DNA of 64,000 bases from Urechis unicinctus (taxonomy: Eukaryota > Annelida > Polychaeta > Xenopneusta > Urechidae), in the NCBI GenBank assembly GCA_034190875.2, contig CM067357.1, positions 15,277,327 through 15,341,326 on the forward strand. Reading direction: 5' to 3'. Under the pieces are notes generated by a model that did not search any database, had not been told where the DNA came from, and saw only the letters and a program-made list of their open reading frames with translations. Positions 11,073 through 21,475 of the stretch are shown here, in pieces; positions within the stretch are counted from its first letter, which is position 1, and every line of letters begins with the position of its first letter. Position numbers and translations under genes: made by a program.

Positions 11073-12396
11073 CTAGAACTTATCATGTGTTTCCACTATA
11101 GCAACTACTTTCGAGCTGCACCGTTCACCAAATACAGGCTTGAAGTGATTGGATAAACCTTCCAATGAAATCGCTGATGGGACATGAATACATAGTCCCA
11201 GATTTAAATTTTGACCATAGGTATGACGCAGAGACGTCAAAATATGGCGAACATGTGTGAAACAAATATATGTGTCGCATTCTCTGGTATAAAACCAAAT
11301 GTTAACCGCCATGCCAGACTTACACTTGTATATCGAACTGAGACTGAATGCAATTATCTTATTAATAGCATGTTTCTCATTTTGGTATGTCAAAAGAACT
11401 TTGTCTACAGTTCGGGCTGCATGACTTATACTCTCTCTGTTTACATCAATGGGTATCCATGCAACACCATAAAGGAATACATCTCCATCCAACTTAGCGA
11501 TGTCCTCTAGTTCATTATGGATTTTAGGATCCTCTTTTTCCTGTGACGATGCCATATGGGTCAAACATAGTATTTGTTCATTATCGGCTTCTTTTTTCAA
11601 TGTCGTCGGTACAACTTCCAGGAGAATGACATAACGAAGGGTTTGCTGGAAGCAGAAACAAACACATAAACATCTAATATAAAACCTTAAATATTGAAAA
11701 ATTTGGTTGGGCTTCATAACAACTATAACAAGAAGTTTCATAACCAATATACCCATTCTCGTGCGATCCTGCATTGTGGGTTAGTGTTAATTCTTTCCGA
11801 GAGACTGTTGCTTAATATAGCTGACCGATATTCCAGAATAGGCTTTCCATATATCTCCATATAATGTTGAATTCCAGCTTTATAGAGACTGCTAGCGAAG
11901 CCTTGACCACGATAGCTAGCGTTCGTCCTGGCCGCCATTGTTACAACAGCGTTAGGACCCACCCTCAAGAAATTGGCGAAGCTGACCTGAGATGCAAAGA
12001 TATAACTTAGATACAAAGACATATATTGGTTAACAATTGAGTTAAGATATGCCTTGAAGCTTGAAGAATCACACTTTAGAAACAAAGATCATCTGTGAGT
12101 GATTTTACTGTGAAATTCGTACAGCTTATAAATCCCTACATCCCATCATATCGAATTACAAACATGCACGTACCGTATGTATCCAAACAGTCTCACTAGT
12201 GCAATTAAAACGTCATACTGACCACCTCACTGCCGAGTTCTGCTAGAAGCATGTAGCTGTTATCGTCACGCAGCATACTATTGTATAAAGCAGGTAGGCA
12301 GTCCAAACCGTTGTAGATATTATCGTCAATCCCCATCACAGCTGCAAGGTCTTCTGCGACAGCTTGTCTGATCACTGCATCACTGGTGGCCGCCAT
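11073..12396 (-). CDS. GNAT N-acetyltransferase, NAT16-like (three exons)
   Basis: Exons 12396-12223, 11986-11753 and 11645-11073 join in phase 0 to give about 326 residues. Exon 1 (MAATSDAVIRQAVAEDLAAV ... YNGLDCLPALYNSMLRDDNS ... AELGSEV) and exon 2 (VSFANFLRVGPNAVV ... YRGQGFASSLYKAGI) form a GNAT fold. RGQGFA is the acetyl-CoA pyrophosphate-binding loop. NGLDxLPxLY and the long C-terminal domain (exon 3: YGVAWIPIDV ... SAISLEGLSNHFKPV) are the layout of NAT16-like histidine N-acetyltransferases, which acetylate small molecules such as histidine in the cytosol; the substrate here is inferred. Donors are GAGGTG/GTCAGT and GAATGG/GTATAT; acceptors are TTTGCATCTCAG and TTTCTGCTTCCAG. I chose the second ATG (ACAATGG) because its context is better than that at 12414. 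No frame breaks are seen. An upstream tandem repeat lies at 12517-12550. Confidence 0.72.
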
Positions 12397-12516
12397 TGTA
12401 AAAAATAGGCCCATGGGCCAGGGGAGAACTTGTCGAACTGCATCAGGAAGTTTTTACAGGATTTTAAATTTTTGGCAACCACAATTCAACCATTTTTCAT
12501 GACCATCACATGTAGC

Positions 12517-12550
12517 GGCGACCTATGTACAGCGGCGACCTATGTACAGC
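12517..12550. repeat. 17-bp tandem repeat upstream of the acetyltransferase
   Basis: GGCGACCTATGTACAGC occurs twice in tandem with a flanking partial copy, about 120 bases upstream of the chosen start, in the expected promoter or 5' UTR region. Confidence 0.75.
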
Positions 12551-13230
12551 GCGACAAGTCGGCCGTTGTTAACAACCAAGTGAAGAGCCGGCAGAAATGA
12601 CACCCACTGTACTACAAGCTTACTTTGTGAGAAAACTGTTCCCTATTCATTTCTTATTAATTGTTTTTATGCTATTTCGTCTCCCCTTCCATCAGATAAT
12701 CTGTTGCCGTTGTTTTATATAAAACAAAAACACAGGGTTAGTGTTTCATACCCTCACCCCCACCATTTCTACCTAGTTAAATACAAGCAGAAGCCTGGGT
12801 ATGGGTATTATTAGGAATCTGCACGTAATCGCCACATGTATATCCCAGACAAAACAGTTATTGCTGCAGGCTTGAAGCTTATGATCGCAGCAACAACTTC
12901 AATGGAGTAGAAGATATTGGCCAGGAATACCACATCAACACACCTAAGGGGACCAAGTAATATTCTGATTGATTCTTTGTAGGCTTACCAGTTTATAGCA
13001 ATGTAGGTTTATTACTGATAAATTATCAGTTATGAATGATTATCAGTAAGAATTTTATCACATTACCTCTGTATTTGTTAGAGTAAAAGTTAAGCCAAGT
13101 AGAATATGCTTGTGTGTTCTAAGCTTATTGTGTTTGTGTATTATCAGGCATTAGGACACCCTGCCACCCTGCATTGATATGGCCCAGGTGGCTGCATATC
13201 TTCGTTACCTCAATGCAACTTACCAAAGAT

Positions 13231-14130
13231 GGAAAAGGACTTCACGCTGAAGGATTCCCCAGTTCCCTTACGAGCTACCTCTGACCTTTACTTTGACCAG
13301 GTTTTCTTCATATGTCGATGTTGTGCGCAGATGAGGAAGTCGGTGGAGAATGAGGTTGATGTAGATCTCTAAATCCATGACGTCATCAAGGAGTGCCAGT
13401 GTGATTGTGGTGCAGACCTTCCATCAGAGAAAAAAGTTTAAGGGTTCGCCTGTCAACGATCAGATCCTGAAGCTGAAGTCAGCAACTTCTTGGAATGGAG
13501 ACTTTGACCCAGTCCATACATTTACCGCTCATTGACATACTACGCCTTTCAGGAACAAGTTTGTCAACTTCGCCTCCACATCCACCTGCCACATATCTAT
13601 CCTGCAGCTCTTCCCCAGCAACCCAATATGGAATTGCCAATAACCACTTTCTCCACAAGATGAATTCCTTCAGCATGAAGCCATCACCAAAATCAAAGAG
13701 ACTCAATGCCAAGAGGTGAGGGACAAATTCTGGGACAAGCCAGTAATATAGCTTGGCACATGGAAAAATGCAAGAGACTGAAGTCCTCCCAGTTTGGCAG
13801 GCTATGCAAAGTCACAATCAAAACGGACATGGTCCCTATGGCAAAGTCACTGACCCATGTCAATCAGATTGGGGCTCACAAGATGGTGTTGCGCCTATGT
13901 ACCATACCTGGTCAGTGTGAACAACCAGCTGACCCTCAACAGCCAACACTACTACTTCTACCAGATACAGGCGCTATTGTTTATTGTATTTTTACCTCTA
14001 AGAGCATGGAGATTGTTCCTGTGACCCTTGACAATGACTTGTTCTCTGCTATGGTTGCAAAGTTACCGGTTTTTCAAGGACTACTTCGAAGATGATGTGT
14101 TTGATTCCATGTATTTTCACAATTTCTGAT
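13231..14130 (+). pseudogene. YqaJ-like exonuclease (lambda-exonuclease fold) pseudogene, locus 1
   Basis: Spread over several frames are the marks of a YqaJ-type nuclease: WHMEKCKRLKSSQFGRLC (about 13756-13810, the RRxRLTASxFG-type N-terminal motif), TDMVPMAKSL, then HYYFYQIQ (13947-13970, the HxYYxQxQ core motif), then TSKSMEIVPVTLDNDLFSAM (about 13998-14057) and FFKDYFEDDVF. Upstream, ECQCDCGADLPSEKK (about 13397-13440) is a Cys-rich piece. YqaJ enzymes are 5'-3' exonucleases of the PD-(D/E)XK type; in animal genomes they often occur in mobile-element or virus-derived genes. The expected LGASPDG and ExKCPY blocks are missing, and stops and frameshifts occur throughout. The family is recognised from memory of the motifs. 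Confidence 0.55.
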
Positions 14131-16470
14131 ACTGAATTTGTGAAGTCTTGTGAACTGATTGTTTTCTTAAATAATTATTTATCTGTACCTCTAGTTGCAT
14201 ATAGTCTGTGGTGGAAGGTTTGAATCATTCGTTGAAGTCCAAAGTATTTTTTAATATAAAATACATGAACTCAGTGAGAATCCAGTCCCATTATTAACTT
14301 GTGTAATGAAAGAGACAAACATTAGTAGGTTACAAAACAATTTCATCTTCTTAGTACTTGAGTGAAGGATTATTATAAATTACATATATCAGTTCATGGT
14401 ATAAAATGACAGCTATATAAAACTCACGGGATAGACCTTTCAATGAGATCCATATAATATCACACCCTGAATGGGACATTCGTAGATACATTTGATATCC
14501 TCTCATCCACATTTTACAAACACCACGCATCGCGTTAGGCAGTTGTGGGGACAATGCACTGTCGAAAGTTACATAGCATATAACAGACAATTACTATGTC
14601 TGAGGAAATCTGGACCACACAGTGGTTCATTGGTTCCATTTTGAAAATTTGTCGTCTGCGACGCGCAGCGCATTGGCATTGATAACTTTACCCTAAACAA
14701 TTCGCCACTATCTATATCACATGACAGCGTGACGTAGTGCCGACTGCTAGAATTCTTAGTCGAAGTGGAACAAAATGGAAGCGAATCTTGTGTAGTTATG
14801 CGTCAACGTGATGTAAGCGATTTGAGGCGATAACTTCCGGCCGAGCGTGGGACCACATTGCTCTGTGCCGCCACCTACCGGGCTAAATGGCAAAGCGGTC
14901 TCTCGTTACATTACACTTTCAGAATATGTAAACTTGTTTTAAATCGAATCATTATCTGCAGAGATAATACGCATTGAACTTGTGTAATTTTTTTAAAAAC
15001 TTGGATGCTTTTGTAACCGGAAATGACCGACATCCATGACATTTTACGATGCAACTAACGATGTCACTGACAATCTTCAGCCCAAATTTTATTGCCATAG
15101 GACGATTATTAACGACTGAATTGTTTTGTTATTTTTTGTAGATCAAAACATCTATTTCTAAATTGAATTAGGCTATAATATGGTGTAAATTTTGTAATTA
15201 TCGGACAATTATCCTCAGCGATATTCGGGATTCTAGATTGTCACATTTTCACAAAAGAGTTTACAAACAAACAAACAAACACACAAGCATCCCACAAACA
15301 ACACTGATCAAGGTAATTTGGCGTAATGTGATGACATTTTTGTTTTCATTATCATCATCATCATCATCATCATCATAAATATTTTCAATCTTAATCAACT
15401 TATTATCATTTTCATAATTGTCACCTTAATAAGCATTATTATTGTCTGAACTGCCAAATCATTAACACGGTCTATATTGAATACGGGATACTGTATATAT
15501 TACAGTTATCATAATAAACAACTAAAATTGTTCAATCCTTAGAATATTTAGTGATCCCCCTAATATCGGTTAAACTTTTCCTCGGCTATATATACTTGAG
15601 CTGTAGTAGAAAACATCATCAGATGACTAAATAGTCCAACTGTGTATGTTGTGGGGTTGCGGTCGATATTGCATTGTGGTAGATATACAAAACTATCATT
15701 ATGTTATTATGTAATTAGCCGCGTAATGCCAATATATTGAAATCGTTCCGACAATATGTGAGATGTTCATCCATACATTATGCAGTATACAGCCCAGCGG
15801 TTGATACAAATATTTATTTTAGTAATGTATGGTTCTCTCGAGTTAATCATACAATAACACAGATTAGTACAATCAGAAAATCAAAACGAGCCCTTGCAAA
15901 TGTTCACATACCTGGATGGAGTGAAGAAAACTTTTCTGCTGCTCTGTCAGCCAATCTTCTGTGTGCATCAGGTGATCTTGCAGACGAAGCGCTATGAACG
16001 TTCTTTTAACCAGAATACCAACTGAGGAGAAAGTGATTGAGTCAAAAGAGAGGGTGTTAGAAACGGTGCGTATCTGAACGCAGATACCGTGCCCGTATAG
16101 GTGCGACCTTACTCGTTTTATGCGACGTTTTTTTTATTTTTTTTTTGACTCGACTCACCTTGTCATGGGTGTTGTTTGCTAAATATATTGTGGTCGTTTG
16201 CTAGGTGTTGTGTGTCATGGGGGTAGCTTGATTCGCTGAATGTGATCAAGGAACTGTGCCATTTCAAATCCCAGCCATTCAATTGATTGTATGGTGCAAT
16301 ATGCAGCCATTCAATTTGATGTAGTGTGGATAGTACCTTCGTCGTTCATAAATGTTTAGGGTAAAACGTTGATAATTACGAACTGTTAGGCTAGACGATA
16401 ATAGCATGTTTGTAAGTGTAATGCAGGGTATTATAATCCTAGAGACACACACGATATTTGAAGGGAAATT
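14131..16470. other. Long non-coding stretch with two microsatellites
   Basis: No supported gene. A CpG-richer patch lies near 14640-14900 and could be a promoter. An (ACAA)n run lies at 15263-15281, an (ATC)n run at 15351-15376 and a T-rich run at 16124-16149. Confidence 0.5.
15351..15376. repeat. (ATC)n microsatellite
   Basis: Uninterrupted ATC units for about 26 bases. An (AAAC)n run sits 80 bases upstream at 15263-15281. Confidence 0.95.
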
Positions 16471-16596
16471 GAGATCTGGTACAAGGCAACACCACATTAT
16501 GGTCCTAGCATCTCCCAAATACTTTATTGCATTGAGATTTGGGACTAGGCAATATAGCATTATAACTCTAATACTCCCCAAGCAATCATACCTGTG
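16471..16596 (-). repeat. Two diverged 63-bp tandem units, open on the minus strand
   Basis: Units beginning GAGATCTGGTACAAGGCAAC (16471) and GAGATTTGGGACTAGGCAAT (16534) align over 63 bases. On the minus strand they translate to two 21-residue repeats (RVIMLYCLVPNLN, RTIMWCCLVPDLN). This may be chance. Confidence 0.6.
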
Positions 16597-16730
16597 AAAT
16601 TGTGAGGCTAAAAGATTGGAATGTTTTATTATTATGAGTAGTATAGAGAGTGGCCCACCATCCATACTACTAACCTTTTGACAGCTTACACACGATTTTT
16701 TTGCTCACCCAATGGACGCCTCGGGCCCGA

Positions 16731-16747
16731 CCCCCCCCCCCCCCCCC
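16731..16747. repeat. Poly-C run (17 C)
   Basis: Seventeen consecutive C residues; length is likely uncertain in any assembly. Confidence 0.95.
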
Positions 16748-16878
16748 GAACGGGGCCGAGGGGTTAGTTTGTAGGTAAACTAGTGTGCCCATAGGCCAAG
16801 GTGTCTACACCGTTCGCGGCTATCCACCTCTTTGAATCAAAGGGAGAGAGGGACACCTTATTGACGTGGAGCCCAGCG

Positions 16879-16980
16879 TGGGGCGGGGGGACTGGGGTGC
16901 GTGGGGCGGGGACTGGGGGGCGTGGGGTGGGGTGTGTGTGCGGCACGGGGGCGCGTGGTGCGGAGACTAGGGCACGTGCC
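16879..16980. repeat. G-run-rich tract (G-quadruplex potential)
   Basis: Eight or more runs of four to six G on the plus strand, separated by short spacers (GTGGGGCGGGGGGACTGGGG and similar). It has strong strand asymmetry and is close to the poly-C run at 16731. Confidence 0.85.
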
Positions 16981-17290
16981 ACCCCAGCCTTTAATCTAGC
17001 AAATATATTATTGTATGTACGGTTAAATTCATTACGCTTTTCAAGTGCTTGAAGTGCCTTAGAGCGTGGGTGTAAGGGGGGTTAAAAACCGTGAATTGTA
17101 ACAGAATCGTTTTGGGCTTTACTGCTCGCATATTTTCATGCTACTATACAAATCCTTTCTCTAAAAGGAAATATTATGATACAGAAAAGACAAAGACTAT
17201 ACAGCGAGTGGACTTTGACGTTTTTGGCAGCGCCACAGGATTTCAATTTTATACAGCGGGGAATCCCCTTTCTTTTTTAGGCTTGGCGAC

Positions 17291-17554
17291 TCAGTGTCCC
17301 CGGCAATAGGCTGTTGTGAAGCAATTTTTTTTCTTATGGTAAACACGCTTGTGGTTGACTTTATCAAACCCACAATCAATACACAATCCGACGTTATTTC
17401 TAACACCCTTCTGACAACCCGTACAAAGACAGTTAATGACACCATGTTTCATCTTATATCTGTGTAATCTACAAAACTCTTGCGTACAGGGCCTGTTACA
17501 GGGGTCCGTCTTTTGGAGTAATATCCATGGGCACTTATTTTCAAATACTACCAT
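17291..17554 (-). CDS. Small Cys/His-rich protein, unrecognised
   Basis: An 87-codon open frame with CNRPCTQEFCRLHRYKMKHG (C-x3-C-x5-C-x2-H), then CLCTGCQKG and GLCIDCGFDKVNHKRVYHKK. The regular pairing C-x2-C / C-x2-C with basic residues between suggests a zinc-binding module. Short Cys-rich proteins of this type occur in mobile elements and large DNA viruses, but I cannot place this one. The start could lie further upstream in a spliced exon. The full-length SINE at 17977 is 420 bases to its right. Confidence 0.35.
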   Translation of the reverse strand: MVVFENKCPWILLQKTDPCNRPCTQEFCRLHRYKMKHGVINCLCTGCQKGVRNNVGLCIDCGFDKVNHKRVYHKKKNCFTTAYCRGH

Positions 17555-17976
17555 TGTTATGTATATATATTTGTGTAATTGATAATACTGTCTGGTGGCA
17601 ACTGGGTATCGGACGGCACCACAAGTAGCTCCTCCTTTACAAAGCCACAGAGTGGTCCATCCAACAAAATATCATAATGTCTGTTATCTTTTCGCGTGGT
17701 TTTGATCCTAAACTTTCATTTGATCGATGTGGCTAATGGCTAACCGCCATGCATGGCGGGCACATGACGTTTTAATTGCTCATCGAGTCAGTAGAACTGT
17801 TCTTTACGTCATATGCGTAGTTTCCTGAATCCACTGAAAAGAACACAGCTAATTCACAAACGGGTTTTTTTTGACACAGCTTTGCACAATATATTGTATG
17901 TGTCGCGGGCGCCTGGCACAGGCCGCCAACACAGACACCCCATACTCCGTTTGGAACAACAAGAATCTAGCCCCCG

Positions 17977-18384
17977 AGTCCCCCTGGGGGTCTGGGGGTA
18001 GAATAGGCCCACTGTTTCTCCCGCATGTCGTAAGAGGCGACTAACAGGGGGCAACCTGTTGGCCGTGGGTTGCGACTCGTGTCAGTGGACAATGGGATCC
18101 AGTGGAGCGGTCCTTTTGAGGGCCGTATCTGCAACACACTACTCTGGCCCGGATTTCGCCTAGACGAGAGGCTGGAATGGCCTAGTCCAGTCAATCGGCT
18201 GGTGGTGACTTGCCCTTGGATACTATTTGCATTTTTATCTTTTTCAGCATCTTCCACTTTTATGTCCCTCTTTTTTCCATTTATCTTAGAATGCGGCTGC
18301 TTAATCAGGTCAAACTTATCTATTTCTAGGCGCCATATAACACATACGTGTTGGTGTGCCGTTAAACCCTATTCTCACTCACTC
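17977..18384 (+). mobile_element. Full-length SINE with 12-bp target-site duplication
   Basis: The element starts AGTCCCCCTGGGGGTCTGGG, contains the hairpin GTCGTAAGAGGCGAC near 18020-18040, a box-B-like GGTTGCGACTC near 18067, the GGATTTCGCCTAGACGAGAG block, and the 3' stem-loop with CCCTATTCTCACTCACTC. It is flanked by ATCTAGCCCCCG at 17965-17976 and 18385-18396, a direct mark of target-primed reverse transcription. At about 408 bases it is the reference copy for the family in this window. Confidence 0.9.
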
Positions 18385-18396
18385 ATCTAGCCCCCG

Positions 18397-20318
18397 GGTT
18401 TGCTGAATTTGCTGCGAAAGCAAAATGACGACAATTGTCAATAGCAGCGGTGCATGTTTGCTTTGCAGTGGAGGTCAGTTCGCTTGTTGCTTTTGTCAGT
18501 ATGACCATGCAATTACATCTTACCACAGATGTTCATTCAGTAATACAGAAGAACGGCGTGTGTCACGTGTGATGGTAGATCGGAGAGCTTATGGCAGGCT
18601 CACATAAAGCACAACAGGATAGCACGCGTGACTAGAGGTGCTATGATCAATAATGTACTCCACTTTTAGCCAGTGTCAGCTACAATTACATTAATATAAA
18701 GCAATGTACATTTGAAATGTACGTTTAAAAAGTCAAAAATGTGTGCGTTACGATGAGCGTAATGGTATGGAGCTTGCTGTCATGAATCGATAGAAATGAT
18801 GGTTTGTATCGATCCGACACTTGTACCGCAAATGAGGCAGTCAAATGCAACTTGTCAGACAGTTCAGCTCCGACCCATATAATAGCAGTGGCAACCATTA
18901 GTACTTTATACCTTTCTAAAAGGATTATATATTGTTAGACACGGCAGTATTCATCGTATGTAAATTTGTGCAGTCGGATATCAGGTGAAGACACCAGCAG
19001 GTGATTACCGTGCCGTATTGGGAAAGCATGGTACAGATATCTTATTTTAGCATTTGTCCTCGGATGTAGATGCATGTTATTATAAATAATAAAACAATCT
19101 TACTGGTATTACGGTCCTGTATAAGTTATGTCTTCACATTTTAAAAGTTAATTAGCAGAGATGTAGTAGATATGGACTAGTCACTAAGCAGTGTCTCAGT
19201 TATGAGTTACGCGATGAAATCAATATCAGTAGTGTATTAGGTACCTCTTCGCACCCCGCGTTTTGACGTAAAGACGACCTCACTGACTTGGCTGACGTTA
19301 GAAGCTATTGCGCAATATATTTTTTCGCTGACGGATGGTTTCCGGATTCGGTGCGCGGTATTTCATCATCATTTTGCTGAGCTTAGCATCCTCATGGATG
19401 TGCGGTATTTGGGTGAGGTCATTTTGCGACCTAATGTGATGGATGTGCGCTATTTGGGTGAGGTGATTTGCGAGGGATATGTCCCGAGTTGCTTATTGAG
19501 AAGGAGTTTGTAAATGGCTATTAAAAGTCAATTAGCGGTGATGGTGTTGAAAGATTGAGATATCAAGGGTAGTGTTATGGTTAGCTTGGCGTGAGTATTC
19601 ACCTGTTTCTCTTAATATGAAGACGGTCTTTACGAGGTTATTAGTAGCTATTAACTTCCTCTATCCCATGAGATGAGGTGATATATTGAATCGTATATCG
19701 ACTCTCCTCGGATATTTCATCAAGGCGCTGAGCTTAACTCAGTGAAGTAAAACCTCATGTCAGCTGGTGCTCTGGAGTTTGTAGATGGCCATTAATTTCC
19801 TCTAGCCTGGTAATGGGGTGATAATCGGTGGTGTTGTTGATAGATTGGAGTTAACTGACAAGTGAAACTGCTATACACACGCTACTTTGCGTAGTATTTC
19901 CGTAGATTGGAGTTTTCATGTGAATGAAAATTACTAGCATATGAGTATTCAATTACATACGAGGGAAATGACAGGAGACTTGTCATCATATACTGAATAT
20001 ATTTAACTTGAAGTGTGTTCTAACTCGCATTGAGAATATAACGGGCAGGTGGGTTAAAACTTGATGATTGGATATTTCTCAAAATTGGGGCGGAGTTATG
20101 GGTTACAAATAGCGGATGGTAACTTTACTTCAAAATAGTTTTCATCTGAAATTATTTTGTCACTATTGAAAATATTCGCAAAAATATTTCAACCGAACGT
20201 GAAAAATCTAAATTTTACTGTTCAAATTATCCTGATTTAATCGAACTGACGTTGAAAAACCCGGCTTTAGAGTAGCGATAGGGATGAGCAAGGAAGTATA
20301 TTATAAGCATTTCGAATA
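18397..20318. other. Non-coding stretch with local direct repeats
   Basis: No gene supported. ATGGATGTGCGxTATTTGGG repeats near 19394 and 19439, and a diverged duplication (GAGTTTGTAxATGGC...) recurs near 19505 and 19780. Confidence 0.45.
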
Positions 20319-20902
20319 TACAGTTGGAGTTACAGGGGAGTACCCTTGATATAATTCGACCCCCACCCTGTGCTGTGACGAAAAGCTTAATGACATTGGG
20401 TGATCTTTATATTGACAGATTATCGATGATTATGTCGACAGAAGCTGTGTTGGCTGCTAATGAAAGAGCTATTCGGACTCATACGCGATTTGGTAGACTG
20501 CAAACTGTTTACAACTATAATTTATCTGAAGATGTACCCAACCTCAACCAGAATATATTTGAGGAATGCGATTCAACCTTTAAAATTAACGGGAGTTATG
20601 GATTCTTATTACGCAACAAAGAAACAGACGAATTGCGCTATTTTCACTCGTCAGTTAACAACCATTGAATATTACCTACACCTCTACGGAATGACGACGA
20701 TTTTGACAGGGCTATGCGTGAAATAGCACAAACAGACTTGACCTATGCCCAGAATCAATGACCTGACTTGAGTGTGGAGGCAGTAACAAATTTGACCGTC
20801 TTTGTGAACCCAATCAAAGATCACGTGATCGGCTACCCACCACCTGTTATACCGGATCACCTGAAAACAAACAGAGCCATCAACTTGTTAGACGGAATGA
20901 AA
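20319..20902 (+). pseudogene. Single-frame exon of an unrecognised large gene, two in-frame TGA
   Basis: The acceptor CGAATATACAG is followed by one frame that stays open for about 194 codons except for TGA near 20666-20668 and 20759-20761. It ends at a consensus donor (AAAA/GTAAGT, 20903). The protein reads DIIRPPPCAVTKSLMTLGDL, FGRLQTVYNYNLSEDVPNLN, RNDDDFDRAMREIAQTDLTY, IGYPPPVIPDHLKTNRAINL. Both TGAs fit arginine CGA positions changed by C-to-T. The style (xRYFHSSxNN...DFDxxxxEI...PPPxIPDxL) recalls the N-terminal part of large uncharacterised, transposon-like proteins of cnidarians and molluscs. That is memory only. Confidence 0.45.
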
Positions 20903-21193
20903 AGTAAGTGGCTATTAACTTACCGGAAGACCTGTGCATACACACACTTTATTGGGCTTAATGAAGTCCAGGTTCAGCTGAGAGTGACTACGAGCGGGTG
21001 TAAACGACCATGGAAGTCGTAAACCCTGCAGGAGGTAAGTTGAGGCAGGAAAAGGGTGCGCGAGGAATGCGAACGGAGAGAGAGCCAGAGGGGGTTAAAC
21101 ACCAGAGAGGAAGAGGCTAATTACTTGCTATTAAAGACTCAATAGCACGATAATGAGGTGTTATATATCTCACCTGATGAATCTGTGGTATAA

Positions 21194-21475
21194 TTACACA
21201 GTTGAGTGATGAGATTTACTGATCGTCGAATCCCAGGATGGCATGGTCGGGTCCGCTGGATTAAACATTATGTTGATTATGAGATACGGAGTCCAAGATA
21301 TCATCTGGAGAGATATAATGGCTAAACTCATTTGTGTGAACCTGCGGCTATGTAGCGAACGATTGACATTTACAGATGTGTGTTGCCAAATAGCTATACG
21401 CGCCTGCCTGCGATAGAAAATTAACGTCAAACTAAATAGAATTGTGTTCCCAAACAAACCAATGAGAACGTGCAT
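21194..21475 (-). pseudogene. Rhodopsin-family GPCR fragment (TM5-TM6-like)
   Basis: The minus-strand frame has a hydrophobic segment (GLFGNTILFSLTLIFYRRQA), a short basic loop, then RFTQMSLAIISLQMISWTPY and LIINIMFNPADP. WTPY after an aliphatic helix is the usual TM6 signature of class A receptors, and NPADPTMPSW would be the third extracellular loop. TM7 is lost: the frame ends in KSHHSTV. A TAA lies just upstream (WV*QYFIN). It may be an exon remnant or a decayed copy. Confidence 0.4.

Noticed and set aside
14351..14590. Minus-strand frame with weak resemblance to the last exon of the acetyltransferase at 11.1 kb
   Set aside because: Only a short run (ATGTCCCATTCAGG...CATTGAAAGGT) looks similar to its last-exon sequence, and the reading frames disagree. 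Not enough to call a paralogue.
20300..20905. Selenoprotein with two in-frame TGA codons
   Set aside because: TGA positions fit decayed CGA arginine codons. I looked for no SECIS element and the flanking residues do not resemble known Sec motifs.
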